64,000 nt of DNA from Thysanoteuthis rhombus (taxonomy: Eukaryota > Mollusca > Cephalopoda > Oegopsida > Thysanoteuthidae), in contig OY735228.1 in NCBI GenBank assembly GCA_963457665.1, forward strand, positions 2,058,673 through 2,122,672, given 5' to 3'. Below are positions 25,937 to 36,179 of the stretch, in pieces (within the stretch, counting starts at the first letter, position 1; the number at the start of each line of letters is the position of its first letter). A model generated the notes under the pieces. The model had not been told where the DNA came from, searched no databases, and saw only the letters and a list, made by a program, of their open reading frames with translations. The position numbers and the translations under genes were made by a program.

Positions 25937-26033
25937 TTCCACAAATTTCTCTAGCAAAATATCCTTTTTATTAATGAATTCATTCTCCATGAATTTCTCT
26001 TGCAAACTATCCTTTTCGTGAATGAATTCATTC
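25937..26033. repeat. Two-copy tandem duplication, about 50 bp
   Basis: 'ccacaaatttctctagcaaa...atgaattcattc' is followed at once by 'ccatgaatttctcttgcaaa...gaatgaattcattc'. Confidence 0.7.
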
Positions 26034-26824
26034 ATAAATAAGTATTGAAAATCTTATTGAAATCCAATAATTAGTTGATTTTTGAAGTTTTAGTGTGGTT
26101 CATAGCCACTTTGTCATGCACTTCAGAGGTGGCTTTTTTGGTCAGTCGGACTAGATTGCTAACCATTGCTCTATGTTGAGGGATTGTTATATTCATTTGC
26201 TTACTGCATAGTCTGGCACAAGGCCAAATGAAAGTAAGAATATATTGCATCTATCTTCTGCTTGCTTTGAAAATCAGCATTCAAAAACAGTTCAAACATT
26301 GAGCCCTGGCGGAAGTGAGAAGTACTTAATTACCACCAAGCTTGGTTCACAGACAATCTTAATAAGTAGATGAACTCGTGGAAATTCCATGAGTGTTGAC
26401 AATTAAGATTATCCATTATCTCATGCTTCTGCTCTTCTCTCACCATTCAACTGTATTTTCTCATTCTCTCCCTTATCTCATCTTATTTTTGTTGCCTGTC
26501 CATATTTTAATCTGAATTTTGTACAAATATCTGAAAATCTTCCTAGCCCCTCCTCAAACTACCTAGCTTTATTTCCTGCCCTCTCCCTTGGTACCCTTTT
26601 ATCCAACTATGGGACTTATTTTTCTGCCCTCTTTTTTTACCCTTTTATGAAAATATCTACACTTTACCTCTTGTCATTACTGAAATCTTAACATTTGAAG
26701 ACAAGTAGGAACAAGCCCAATGTTATAAATGATTTGGTCTTTGGTTTATTTCCACTGAGAATTTTTACCTGAGAATTTGTTAAAAACTTTTAACAATATT
26801 TTAAAGAAAGGCTTTATGTGTAGA

Positions 26825-27330
26825 CAACTAGTAGCCTAAGTCTCTTTAGGTTCTTTCATATCGTTTAAACATTTTAAGTACTCCATTAGATTATTAATCA
26901 ATTTCCAAGATGAGATTATCATATCAACTGATTTATTCAGATGAGGACACTAGTTTGAATAAATTAGTTGATAATGATTATAATCCTCATCTCAGAAATT
27001 CAGAAAGGAGCTACATTAGATTTGCTTAGCTCTTTAATTCATATAAAGAAAAATAGGATGTTAATTTATTTTTTTAAAAATTCAAATCACAAAAAAGTTC
27101 CACTATTTTTTATGCTATTCATTGAAGAGTTCCACTATTTTTTTATGCTATTCATTGAAGAGTTCCACTTCAATTACCAGTGGTTTATGAATTTAACAGT
27201 TAACTGATGGTTGGAAGCAATATCTGAACATTCTGAAGATTCATGTAATTTTCCTTTTGGGGGAAAAAAATGGATAATGTTCTTACATTTAGTGATGGCC
27301 AAGTTGGTGTGGAGTGCTCATAGAACTACG
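26825..27330 (+). mobile_element. Repeat copy 1 of a direct pair, with internal foldback
   Basis: The same order of phrases occurs here and at 27500-27815: 'ggttctttcatat', 'actccattagattattaatca', 'attcagaaaggagc', 'ggataatgttcttacatttag' and 'gagtgctcatag'. Inside (about 26908-26996), 'gatgagattatcatatcaactgatttattca' is followed by its near reverse complement, giving arms of about 30-35 bp. This suggests a foldback DNA element inserted twice or duplicated. Confidence 0.6.
27100..27168. repeat. Two-copy tandem duplication, 34 bp
   Basis: 'gttccactattttttatgctattcattgaaga' occurs twice in a row, differing by one T, and a third copy begins. Confidence 0.85.
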
Positions 27331-27349
27331 TGATTGTTAATATTATCAA

Positions 27350-27475
27350 GAAGCTGGTATTGAGCCTCTGTCTCCACTCTCATTTGCTTTCCAAATTTCA
27401 ATTCTATTTGAATGCCTGTGAATTATTCCCTCTTGTAGTCCAATCTGGCAATGCTGAGTTATAAAAAGGATTTAT
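27350..27475. mobile_element. Single arm of the 'CAATCTGGCAA' foldback family
   Basis: 'ttccaaatttcaattctatttgaatgcctgtgaat...ccctcttgtagtccaatctggcaatgctg' matches the right arm of the elements at 39770, 40205 and 44796. The left arm is reduced. Confidence 0.5.
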
Positions 27476-27499
27476 GAGTTGACATCAAAGTCTTTAAAT

Positions 27500-27815
27500 G
27501 ACCAGCAGGCCAGTGGCATAAGTGTTTTTAGGTCCTTTCATATTGTGAAAATATTTTGAGCACTCCATTAGATTATTAATCACTGATTTATTTGAACTTG
27601 TGTCCTCATCCGAATAAATGAGTTGGTAATAATGATAATTCCTCATTTCATGAATTCAGAGCGAAAATCCATTAGATCTTCTGCCTTAATGGTCAGGAGA
27701 GCAAGCAAGGAGAGATTTGTGTTGCTTTACTTTTGGAAACAAAGGATAATGTTTTTGCATTAAGTAATGACCGAGTTGTGGTGGCTGTGGGAGTGCTGAT
27801 GGGATCATGCAATTA
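27500..27815 (+). mobile_element. Repeat copy 2 of a direct pair
   Basis: Diverged and shorter copy of 26825-27330, with the same order of conserved phrases. Confidence 0.6.
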
Positions 27816-28464
27816 GTAAAGGATTAAGCAAGTTTCTTCTTTATTTGCTACCTCAACTGTCATTCCCCCAATTCTCCTCTTCTGCTCCCACCCCCATTAC
27901 AGGATGGGAACAGATAGGTAGGGTGGACTTGTGGGGTGATACAAGAAAGTTATCTATGGCACAGCTTTTCATCATACAATGTTCTGTAGAAAATGAAAAA
28001 TACACACTCATGCACATGCTTTGTGTGTCTGTGTGTGTCTGTGTGTGTGTACATTGTGTAGACTGTGTGTATTTATTCATGTACATGTGTGGATGTTTTC
28101 AAGTGGTATGTGTATCTTGGTGTGTTTTTAGTGTGTATATATGTGTATATTTTATATTTCTGATGAAACATTTGTTTAAAAGTTGAATTACCCAGCTGGA
28201 GAATGTTGAGGTATCCAACCGGTTATTGATCTTGAAGCTCTGGGTCAGTCGTCCTGATTAGGTTTCCAATGACCATCTGTTGCTGGGAAGATTATTCCAT
28301 GAAATAACGAGGCCGAGGCCAAAACTAATTCATGCGCCAGCATGCCAGAAACCATTTGGGTCGTATCGAAGTTTTAATCATAACTTTTCGATTAATTATT
28401 CTAATTAATTAATCCTTTTGAAAAACTTTTGCCGCACAATGATTTATCATTGATTATTTATAAT

Positions 28465-28720
28465 GAGTGGTGCAAGTGGCTGAGTGGTTAACAGCACATT
28501 AAATGGGATCGGTGGGCTAAGTTAAAACTTTGGTTGAGACAATTAGCTTTCACTTTGCACAAATGCCCTTGGGAACAGCATGGATCAATCTCTTTTGCAC
28601 CCCAACTATCGCAACTCTGAATTCAGAATCTGCTCATAAATGGTGACGGTTAAGCTCAATCAGCCACTACCTTCCCAAACCAACAGAACCATGTAACCAT
28701 CACCGCAGGTGGGTAAGTTT
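28465..28720 (+). mobile_element. tRNA-derived SINE, family A
   Basis: 'gtgcaagtggctgagtggttaacagcac' is a clear box A-like region and 'gttaaaactttgg' a decayed box B. The family block 'gcacaaatgcccttgggaacagcatggatcaatc' follows. About 255 bp. Confidence 0.65.
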
Positions 28721-28937
28721 CATTTGTGAAAATCTTCCTAGCCCGTCATCAAACTACCTAACAATGTGGCTGATAATGATTTAGAATGAAAGATAAATCA
28801 CTGTGACTCCACATCATTCATGAAACCAGTAGCTCTCAGCATTACTTATCTGATACATATTTTGATTATAAGCAAAACATAAAGAGCATCGAGGAAGGGG
28901 GTCCATCACCATCATGATGCCCCCTCCCTTTGATGTG

Positions 28938-29096
28938 CCCCTGTCTGGGAGGTAGGATATCAGTCTGTGGGTCTGAAGCTAAGGTTTCAATTCTGCCTCG
29001 CAGTACTGGATGGGATAATAGAAAGTCTATAGCCATACTGAGAAGATGTAATACATCGAAACAGCGGTTTGTGGATGACATAATATATGTATATAT
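28938..29096 (+). mobile_element. Hammerhead-bearing SINE, copy 1
   Basis: A tRNA-like 5' part ('ggtaggatatcagtctgtgggtctgaagc', box B-like 'aggtttcaattctgcctcg') is joined to a 3' part shared with copy 2 at 33925-34080 ('cagtactggatgggataat...agtctatagcca...gtggatgac'). That 3' part holds a hammerhead-like fold, and the element ends in a TA-rich tail. The layout recalls the Sm-alpha elements of schistosomes, which also combine RNA polymerase III boxes with a hammerhead; relationship not implied. Confidence 0.7.
29033..29074 (+). ncRNA. Type I hammerhead ribozyme-like motif (decayed), SINE copy 1
   Basis: Stem I CCAUA (29033-29037) pairs with UGUGG (29070-29074), allowing one G-U. The core is CUGAGAA (29038-29044), where CUGANGA is expected: U4 is kept but G8 is A, which should abolish catalysis. 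Stem II is GAUGU/ACAUC (29045-29049 with 29053-29057), loop AAU. GAAA (29058-29061) is intact. Stem III (29061-29068) has lost the palindrome seen in copy 2, and the cleavage position reads UU rather than UC. Stem II covaries with copy 2. Confidence 0.6.
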
Positions 29097-29097
29097 A

Positions 29098-29130
29098 CTT
29101 GAAAAAATGCTGTTGAAACATTAGTCTAGA
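29098..29130 (+). ncRNA. Weak hammerhead-like motif after SINE tail
   Basis: 'cttgaaaaaatgctgttgaaacattagtc' has a degraded core-like start and GAAAC followed by a UC site. It belongs with the motifs at 43203 and 48964 rather than the SINE pair. Low support on its own. Confidence 0.2.
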
Positions 29131-29704
29131 TATAGTGTCCCATATAATAAAATTAATTATACATGCTAGTCCATGACCTGTTGCTTTGCTGTAAAATGTA
29201 AAATGACAAGCTTGTTTAATGGACATAGATGGTTGCTTCTGATACTATAAGTGTGACCTGGTAGGAAGGGAGAGGGAGAAAGGAAAGTTTAATAAGAGGG
29301 TTGGAAGGGAGAGGTGCTGATGGTTGATACTATAAGCGTGGTGGACATAGATTGTATACAACATCTCATGCAGTTGTGGTTGGCAATATAAGGGAGAAAC
29401 CAGCCAACTAAAATTAACTACTGTTTGACATACCATGACTTTTTGATTACTTGAACAGGCCACCTAACTTCATGATCAAATCTGCCTTCCAGTATACCAA
29501 CTCTGCTGCATGAAGGAATTGATAATGCATTGTTCGTGAGGAAAACCTTTTAAAATTGCTATAATACAAAGGAAAATGAACACCTGGCATGTCGTTGAAT
29601 TTCATTTAAAAATTTAAAAGAAAAAAATCAACAAATATAAATTATTTACTTGTTAAATGTGCTCTCTCTGGTACAATGGGTTGATTTCTGAGGGTTTGCC
29701 ATAA

Positions 29705-29872
29705 GCCATAGGTTTCCAAACTTTTTGCATTGGTGACAATTTTTGAAAATAGATTTTTTGCGACACATTACTTAAGTTTTGCTTGCATAGCCAAGTATAT
29801 AGTGGCATAGAAAATTATATTTTATTTTGTGACACACCTGGAGATTATCAACATAGTTTGAAAAGCTCTGCC
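29705..29872. mobile_element. hAT-like MITE
   Basis: Left end 'taggtttccaaactttttgcattggtgaca' and right end, inverted, 'ggcagagcttttcaaact...ggtgtgtcaca' are imperfect inverted repeats about 165 bp apart. They resemble the TTCTCAAACTTTTT ends of hAT elements. Confidence 0.5.
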
Positions 29873-30084
29873 ATAATTAGCAATCGCTTGTGGCAGTTTG
29901 AGGGGAAGCTACTAATTTCTTTTTCCCCCCTCCTGGCAAGATACCCAACCCACTAGTTGTAAGATGATAATTGCATTTTGATATTAAATAGAGACCTTTT
30001 CATCTGACTTTTTTCAGGCCTTTGCCGGTAGTAGGCCAAGGCAAGATAGAAAATGTAGGCACTATTTCAAATGGCTGATTAAGA

Positions 30085-30705
30085 GACTTCTGTAATCAGT
30101 GCTGAATACTTATGATTTATGTATGAGTGTTACATGTCCAATGATGGAGACCATAAGAATAGAAGGCGAGTTCCTTGAAGAGGTCAACGAATATGTTTAC
30201 CTGGAACAGGTAATAAAGTTAGAGAAAGACCACGAAAGCATTCCATCAGCTGGAAATTATTTTGTGCGAATAGGGATATACTGAAGAGCATGTTTTCAGT
30301 GTGCTTAGAGCGTAAAGTGTACAATGAATGCATTATACTAGTTATGACTTACGGATGCAGAATATGGAAATTAACAAAACAAACTGATGTGATGAATAAC
30401 TGTAAGGGATGGAAACAAATCAAAATGGATCAGAGAGAAGATTAGAGTGGAGGATATAATTCAAATAAGTGACAAAAATGGAGACGGAATAGACACTTAG
30501 TATGAAGAGATGGCAACAGATGAGGCAAAAAGTCAACTGATTGGTGCCCATTAGACAGTAAATGCTATAGGAAAAGACCTGAAACGTGATGGAAGGATGA
30601 GATAGAAAGCCTTGCCGGTAAGACATGGTAGGGGCTAGCGCGATTGCGTTGTCTTAGGAGATGGAAAAGGCAGTGGACGTGATAGCTGATGATGATGATG
30701 TACAA
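30085..30705 (+). pseudogene. Reverse transcriptase C-terminal remnant with (GATGAT) tail
   Basis: Readable fragments in order are IRIEGEFLEEVNEYVYLEQVIKLEKDHE (about 30144-30235), CLERKVYNEC (about 30300), VMTYGCRIWKLTKQTD (about 30338-30385) and LAGKTW (about 30612). These are the segments that follow the polymerase domain in animal non-LTR elements. The copy ends in 'gatgatgatgatg' (about 30688-30701). Stops after 30284 and frame changes show it is dead. The start is truncated. Confidence 0.75.
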
Positions 30706-31689
30706 TTACGAATAACAGAACAGAATAACAAATCTAGAATGATTAATAAAGAGAAAAAATAATTTTCTTCAAAATGTATGGAAGACGAAAGAGAACAGTA
30801 CTGAGTAAGAAGCTGTAAATACAAAAGTTCATGCTTATTCTGTATTCGCAAATTATCTGTTGAAATATTTTATGAGTCTTCTTCAGATTATTCATTATTT
30901 TGTGCTGAAGAGTTGCCCTTGGCTCTCTTAACAATATTGATATTCTTTACCAAAGTGTCCCCCTTTGCCTTTACCGGGTGGGGGGGATAGTACTCCTCAA
31001 AACTGTATGCCTAAGCAAATTGGCGTACCTTGCTAAGCAGGTCCTCCCCCATCTTCTGCTTTGCCTTTTTCTGAATGATTTATATTCACTCCTTGAGAAA
31101 TAGTTTGAAGTGAGTTTGTTTAGCCGCAGAAATAACAATACTTCGTTATTTGTAGTTGACTGAATCATAAATCACTCCACACTTTCGGTTGTAATAAAAA
31201 GTAAAATAAAAAGACTCTCGGTTTGTGCTATATTTACTTTTTACCATGTCACTAGTTTATCTGTGCTGTCAAAAAATGACTGCGGAATTTAATATTTTTG
31301 CGATTGCATTTATAAAATATCAAAAATATCATTTTGTTCAGCTTCTTTTTTTTTTTTTTTTTACGTTCTATATTTCTTGAATATCAATCTTAAGTAAACT
31401 TGAGATAGATTTTATCAAGTTTGATGTAATATAAAATTCTACTTCTGCTAAATGACCTTAACAGACATCGTTGATGACGTGAACATGACAAACAAAAAAT
31501 GAACGTTGCTAATTATTTTGCGTGGATTAAATTTTCGAATCTTCAGACATGTAATATGGGAATTACGTTTTCTGTTTCTGTAGCTGTGAAACCATTATCT
31601 TGTTTGAAGCCTATATTCTTGCCTCGAAAGAAATTAGTATTGATTAGTCAGTATTGGCTTGGCTTATTCTGTTTGTTGACAAGTACTAC

Positions 31690-31870
31690 CTCTGTACCAT
31701 AATGGCTGTGACATATACATATGTATTTCATACATTAAATGCAACAACTGTTATGGGACAGAGACAGGTCTACCGCTGTCCTATTGTAGTTGTTATATTT
31801 GCGAATGTATTACACACACTAGTTATAATAACTGTTAGAACAGAGTTGGCGTATCTTTTGAAATAACTCC
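31690..31870. mobile_element. Foldback repeat with CTCTGTACCATAA ends
   Basis: 'cctctgtaccataatggctgtgac...tttcatacattaaatg' is followed by 'caacaactgttatgggacagag', an inverted return of the start. A further related pair follows. The family recurs at 46885-47050. Confidence 0.5.
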
Positions 31871-31951
31871 TGAAGAAGTGAAATTTTCAGAACGTGTATT
31901 TGATTTATTTATTGGGTAGAAATTATAGTCATTTTTTCTTTTCTATTTTAG

Positions 31952-32006
31952 AGGAACTCAAAGCTGCCTTCCAGCAAGTACCGGCACAGGATGCGGAACG
32001 ATGCAA
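31952..32006 (+). CDS. Exon of PQN-rich protein gene
   Basis: This 55-nt exon follows the acceptor TTCTATTTTAG and ends at the donor AA|GTTAGT. It completes the Glu codon opened by the exon at 4586, then reads EELKAAFQQVPAQDAERC and leaves two bases (AA). The first part continues the Lys/Glu-rich helical stretch of the previous exon. The Cys at its end pairs with a Cys two codons into the next exon to make CKLC, a lone CxxC that could bind metal or form a disulfide. Family not recognised; only five residues of flexibility exist in placing the acceptor. Confidence 0.65.
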
Positions 32007-32214
32007 GTTAGTATTTTTCTATCGTTTCATCAAGGGATTTCTTTTTTTCAGTGCTTTTATAGCGTGTGGTTTACTGGGCCTATTCTGTGGTCTCTGTAAA
32101 ACGCAGCTTCTCGGCTCTTTTGGCTAAGAGCAAACTGTGGTATCTGTTCTCATCAGCTTAATATGCGATATTTCCTGATTTGAAGCACTGTTTTATGAAG
32201 AAACAAGAACTGAA

Positions 32215-32510
32215 AGTTTAGTGGGGCGTCTACCACAAAGTTTAAACACTATCATTGATAAATCGTGTGACCGACCCAGAGTAGAAGATGATTTTCGGTA
32301 AGAAGCATCTCATCAGGGAACACCTTTCTATCAAGTTTCAAGTAAATCTAACGCAACGCAGCTTTGAAAATTGATTTTAAAACAAAGTTCAAGCATCATT
32401 GTTGCTAGATCAGGTGACCCTGAGTGGGATATTTTCTAAATTAGTAGCATCTTATCAAAGGACTCCTTTCAACCAAGTTTCAAGTAAATCTGACTTGAAA
32501 CAGCTGAGAA
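32215..32510. repeat. Diverged direct duplication
   Basis: 'aagcatctcatcagggaacacctttctatcaagtttcaagtaaatctaac' (about 32303) is repeated as 'agcatcttatcaaaggactcctttcaaccaagtttcaagtaaatctgac' (about 32446). Confidence 0.7.
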
Positions 32511-32964
32511 ACAATATGGAGACAGATGGATGGATGGAGACTCTTACTCGAAGAATGAGTTTCCATAAACAATTATGATGCTCAACATAAATAATGACTA
32601 ATCCTTTGCACAGGTGACGGTTGTTGTTTTAGTCTTTAGGTATGTCCTGCACGGTCCACTAATGAATCACGCTTATTTTATTTTGTGCTAGCAAGGGCAT
32701 TATTGCTCTTTATGTACAAGACAAGGGTTACGTAGGACATACACACACACACTCACATGAACTGGTAGATATACACATATATATTCTTTTTTTTATTTGA
32801 TCAACTCTTACATTGAGTAATACAGTAAGCAGAAGATTTTTATTGAATGATTTAGATGCATAAAGATATACTAGGAAGCACACAGTAAATTCCTCTGTTC
32901 ACTCCATTGTCATTAAAAACTGAATGAAAATTTGTCCAAAAGTAGTTATGATACAGGGGAGGTA

Positions 32965-33215
32965 AATTTAAAAAGTCCTGGATCTGCCCCAATAACGAAA
33001 CCAATTCTTCCCTGCTCCATGGCCTTACCCCTGCATGAAAAAATCCTTTATTTTGAGAACTTTTGGATATATATCTATGATGAGATGGAGGTTACTGTAA
33101 AAGCTCCATGGATCTACCTCAAAATTTAACCAATTCTTCTGTGCCCCATTGTCCAGCATTCCAGAGATTTTCATTGAAATTCATTGAGAACTTTTGGAGA
33201 TATTGTCTGGACAAA
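32965..33215. repeat. Diverged direct duplication
   Basis: 'ctggatctgccccaataacgaaaccaattcttccctg...gagaacttttgga' is repeated as 'catggatctacctcaaaatttaaccaattcttctgtg...gagaacttttgga', unit about 125 bp. Confidence 0.7.
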
Positions 33216-33924
33216 CGCTAGTGAATACATGTACTTTGTCCAACTTCATTGGCAGAACTCTGTGAATAAGAAAAAAGTGAAACCAAGAGAAAATTCGATG
33301 ATTCTGTTGCGAGCCAAAAGGGTGGGAAGTAAGTACATTAAATTTGTTTTCACCCTCCACACCCTGGACAACCCACCTGTGGTTGGTATGCTATAAAAGA
33401 CCTTTGTCAATATCTAATTTCGCTTTCCTCCTGAAAGATCCAATTGTAATATGATTAATTGGAACATTTAGATATGGGGGTTGGAGGTTCAAAATTAGCT
33501 GATGCTGTGAAAAGAGCATTTGTTCATTAGCAATTAAAGGCTTAGTTATTTTACTGATATGATTTTTTTTTTTTTATATAATGTAAAGAAATATTCCAAG
33601 GATAAAGCTATCATTCACTGTTTAGATATTTTCATTTATTAAATTTCATTTTAAAGTTACAGAGAAAACAAACTGTTTAGCTTGATTCCCACCACCATTT
33701 ATTCATAGCATAGGGGTCAATGGGTACAGAAATCCTTTGCCCTTCTGTCTCGCACAAATATATATATATAATTAACGCTCCCCTATTCAGGGTTGAGTAC
33801 TCTTTAAGTGAGTTAACTCGTTCATTGTAAGCTTATGCATTGCTTTTCCAATATAGGAATAGAGCATTCTGGTGGATGAGGAATATATGGTAAATAAATA
33901 TATCGCTTAAATTCAACCTTACTG

Positions 33925-34076
33925 ACCGTCCAGTTCCGTAGAGCGGAGGTAGGATACTAGCCTCTGAAGCAAAGGTTTCGGTCCTACCTCGTGGTACTGG
34001 ATAGGATAATGGATAGTCTATAGCCACACCGAAGAGTTGTAATACAACAAAACAGCTGTCTGTGGATGACACAATG

Positions 34077-34080
<4 letters not shown>
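33925..34080 (+). mobile_element. Hammerhead-bearing SINE, copy 2
   Basis: Same layout as the copy at 28938: 'ggtaggatactagcctctgaagc', box B-like 'aggtttcggtcctacctcg', then 'tactggataggataatggatagtctatagcc' and the hammerhead-like fold, ending in 'gtggatgacacaatg' and a long AT run. The two copies agree over about 140 bp with scattered substitutions, so this is a family and not a chance fold. Confidence 0.75.
34024..34065 (+). ncRNA. Type I hammerhead ribozyme-like motif, SINE copy 2
   Basis: Stem I CCACA (34024-34028) pairs perfectly with UGUGG (34061-34065). The core CCGAAGA (34029-34035) differs from CUGANGA only at U4. Stem II GUUGU/ACAAC (34036-34040 with 34044-34048) is perfect, with an AAU loop. 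AAAA (34049-34052) replaces GAAA. Stem III ACAGCUGU (34052-34059) is an exact palindrome, then C (34060) at the expected cleavage site (GUC before UGUGG). Palindromic short stem III is known from hammerheads that act as dimers. Two core changes suggest this copy is inactive. Confidence 0.65.

Positions 34081-34141
<61 letters not shown>
34078..34141. repeat. (AT)n microsatellite, SINE tail
   Basis: About 31 AT dinucleotides directly after the SINE at 33925. Confidence 0.95.
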
Positions 34142-34144
<3 letters not shown>

Positions 34145-34260
34145 TTACACGGTTAATATATCACTCTGCCTAGACAACATAAATAGAATAAACAATTAAA
34201 GAAAATGGGGCTGCAGCAGGAAACTTGAATAGTTTATTCTATTTGGATTGTCTAGTTCAT
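34142..34260. mobile_element. Two SINE 3' tails facing each other
   Basis: 'ctagacaacataaatagaataaacaatt' (34171-34198) is the reverse complement of the tail 'aattgtttattctatttatgttgtctag'. A second, direct copy 'aatagtttattctatttggattgtctag' lies at about 34229-34256. The same tail follows a tRNA-like unit at 49325-49450, so this is a junction of two opposed copies. Confidence 0.65.
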
Positions 34261-34269
34261 CACGCTATC

Positions 34270-34770
34270 CTATATTCAGTCAGCCACAGTTTCACAAGTG
34301 ATCTCTGAGGATCCATGTTGTGAGTCCTGATGTCCTGTTGAAGTCTGCCATTCTCGCAACATGACCAGCCCATTCCCATTTGAGTTTTCTACTGAATTCT
34401 ATGATACCTCAGACATGTTTTCCCTCTGATATATTGTGCTGTCTTGTGATCCTTCCATGTTGAGCATGATTTTCTCTCGTGCATGTTGCATTGTTTTCTG
34501 CTTTTGGGTCAATTTTTTGGTAACTTCCCATGTTACAACTCTGTAGATGGAGGATACATCAGTTGTATACCCTCTTTTCAGCACGAGTGGAATTTTCTTG
34601 TTGTTGAAGGTTGAGCTTACTCTACGGAAGACTTGCCATCCTAGAGTGAATCTCTGCTTGATTTCTTCAGTTGAGAATTTTATACAGATTCATCGTCCGA
34701 GGTAGATGTGGTGTTCTACTTTCTCCAGTTTTGCACTCCTGATTTCAATTTTGATCATTGTTTCTTTGTC
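34270..34770 (-). pseudogene. Reverse transcriptase C-terminal remnant
   Basis: On the minus strand a frame reads VVTWEVTKKLTQKQKTMQHAREKIMLNMEGSQDS (about 34430-34535), clearly derived from the VTYGAETWSLTKKL...RAMERKML block of animal non-LTR element proteins. The downstream KWEWAGHVA equivalent is readable near 34360-34380 in another frame. Truncated and frameshifted. Confidence 0.75.
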
Positions 34771-35483
34771 TTCAACATGTTCATTGCATAAATAGACGTG
34801 ACTCGCTGTTCAAGTCACTCCTATTGAGTGTACACACACACACACTGGGTATGGCTATTAAACAACAAGACTGGGTCTATCTAATTCAAACCACAGCACA
34901 CATGCACAAACTAGTAAACCAGTTTGAAGAACACATGTTTTTTGGGAGTGCTGCAAAAGTGGTTGGTTCAAAAACTGAGCCATGCATCAATTTCAAATTT
35001 TTGGCTACCGAATCTTATCTGTATGCTAAATAGGGAAGAATGCATGTCATGTGCAAGTGTGTTTGAGAGACACAAGAAATTTTGTGAATGCCAAATGGAT
35101 ATCCATGCATTAGCAAGAATGTTAAAAAAAAATAGGAAAAATCATTGGAAATGTTTGCAGAAGTGGTTTCTATCGAGAAAAAGGTGGTTCTTTGCATGCA
35201 TACGGATCCAAAACATTTATTATCTTTGACACCCTCTAACTAGCTAATCGGTATGAGAAACAAAATTGATAACTAGTGTGCTTCAGTAGTCATCCGAATA
35301 CTTATTTGCTTAGCTGAACTAAATCCACAGATGTAAGGGGCATCTAGAGATGATCAAATTCCTCTGCAAATTACTGACAAGCTTCCTAACCATTGCGTTA
35401 TGGTAGGTACTCAGTCTCATTTTGATCGTAATATCTTTTGTTCCTTTCACTGCCTTTTATGAATTTTTTTTCCTTTATCCCAG

Positions 35484-35627
35484 ACTCTGCAAAGGCCAGT
35501 GGACTGACGAGAAGAAGGCCTTCCTGAACAGCATCGAGAAAGTCCTTGGTCCTGTTGCTTTGACGCAACTCCATGAGGCTGGTATTGATATTGGAGCTTA
35601 CGCTCAAGAAATCAATGCCCAAAACAA
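35484..35627 (+). CDS. Exon of PQN-rich protein gene
   Basis: This 144-nt exon sits between acceptor TTTATCCCAG and donor AA|GTAAGAG. With two bases from the previous exon it encodes K-LCKGQWTDEKKAFL..., then a segment ending EINAQN, and passes two bases on. About 48 codons, all open, with balanced amino-acid use including Trp, Ala/Leu/Ile helices and an acidic-basic mix. This looks like a folded or helical domain, unlike the low-complexity exon that follows. The Leu-Cys start completes the CxxC with the preceding exon. Codon use is GC-richer than the surrounding intron. No family recognised. Confidence 0.85.
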
Positions 35628-36179
35628 GTAAGAGATTCTCCAAACAAACTTTCCACTTTCGATTCCACTAATGTTACTCTATTAAAGTTGGAAAGGGGGT
35701 ATTGATGCTTATTCAGCTTGTCTTGCACAAGATCAAAGACCTGCTTTTTAATTTTAAAAAAAAAAACATTTGTGTCTTAGTCTCCCTTGTCTATAAATCC
35801 ATATGGGATTCATCTTATATCATGAGGTCTCCCCTAAAATGTTATATTGTAGTAAATTCGAGAAATAACCTGTATCTTTAGAATTAGAAAACCATTGTTG
35901 GAAAAAAAAACAAAACATTTAATTTCCGTTTCCACTGCTGTTGAAAAACAAAAAGAGCTTACTAAATATTCCAACTATTGTTTTTAACTTATAGAAAAAT
36001 ATAAGTATCTGAGTAAATCAAGTCATTCACCCTTTGTGTCATTCACCACCCCCAAATATCCCCCCACCCCCAATATTTCATTCACTCTTGGGTGAACCAT
36101 TCGCCATTTTGAGAAGCACAACCCTTGACATTAAAAAAAATGGTTACTTTTTTTTTTTTTTTTCTTCCTTTCTTAAAAG
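35628..36179 (+). other. Intron 3 (0.55 kb)
   Basis: GTAAGAG donor. The acceptor is a long T tract, CTTCC, then TTAAAAG. No repeats of note apart from C- and A-rich runs. Confidence 0.8.

Larger units (their letters stand above)
4641..31951 (+). other. Intron 1 (27.3 kb), filled with repeats
   Basis: Intron inferred between the exons at 4586-4640 and 31952-32006, with GTAAGT donor and polypyrimidine-TTTTAG acceptor. An undetected exon inside it is possible, but the phases of the two flanking exons already match. Its content is repeats, listed individually. The rest, for example 9900-13200, 13300-15000, 22400-24970 and 25560-26820, is AT-rich sequence in which I see no gene. Confidence 0.5.
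32007..35483 (+). other. Intron 2 (3.5 kb)
   Basis: Lies between the exons at 31952-32006 and 35484-35627. Donor AA|GTTAGT, acceptor CTTTATCCCAG. It contains two duplicated blocks, a hammerhead-bearing SINE, opposed SINE tails and a retrotransposon remnant. No further exon seen. Confidence 0.65.
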
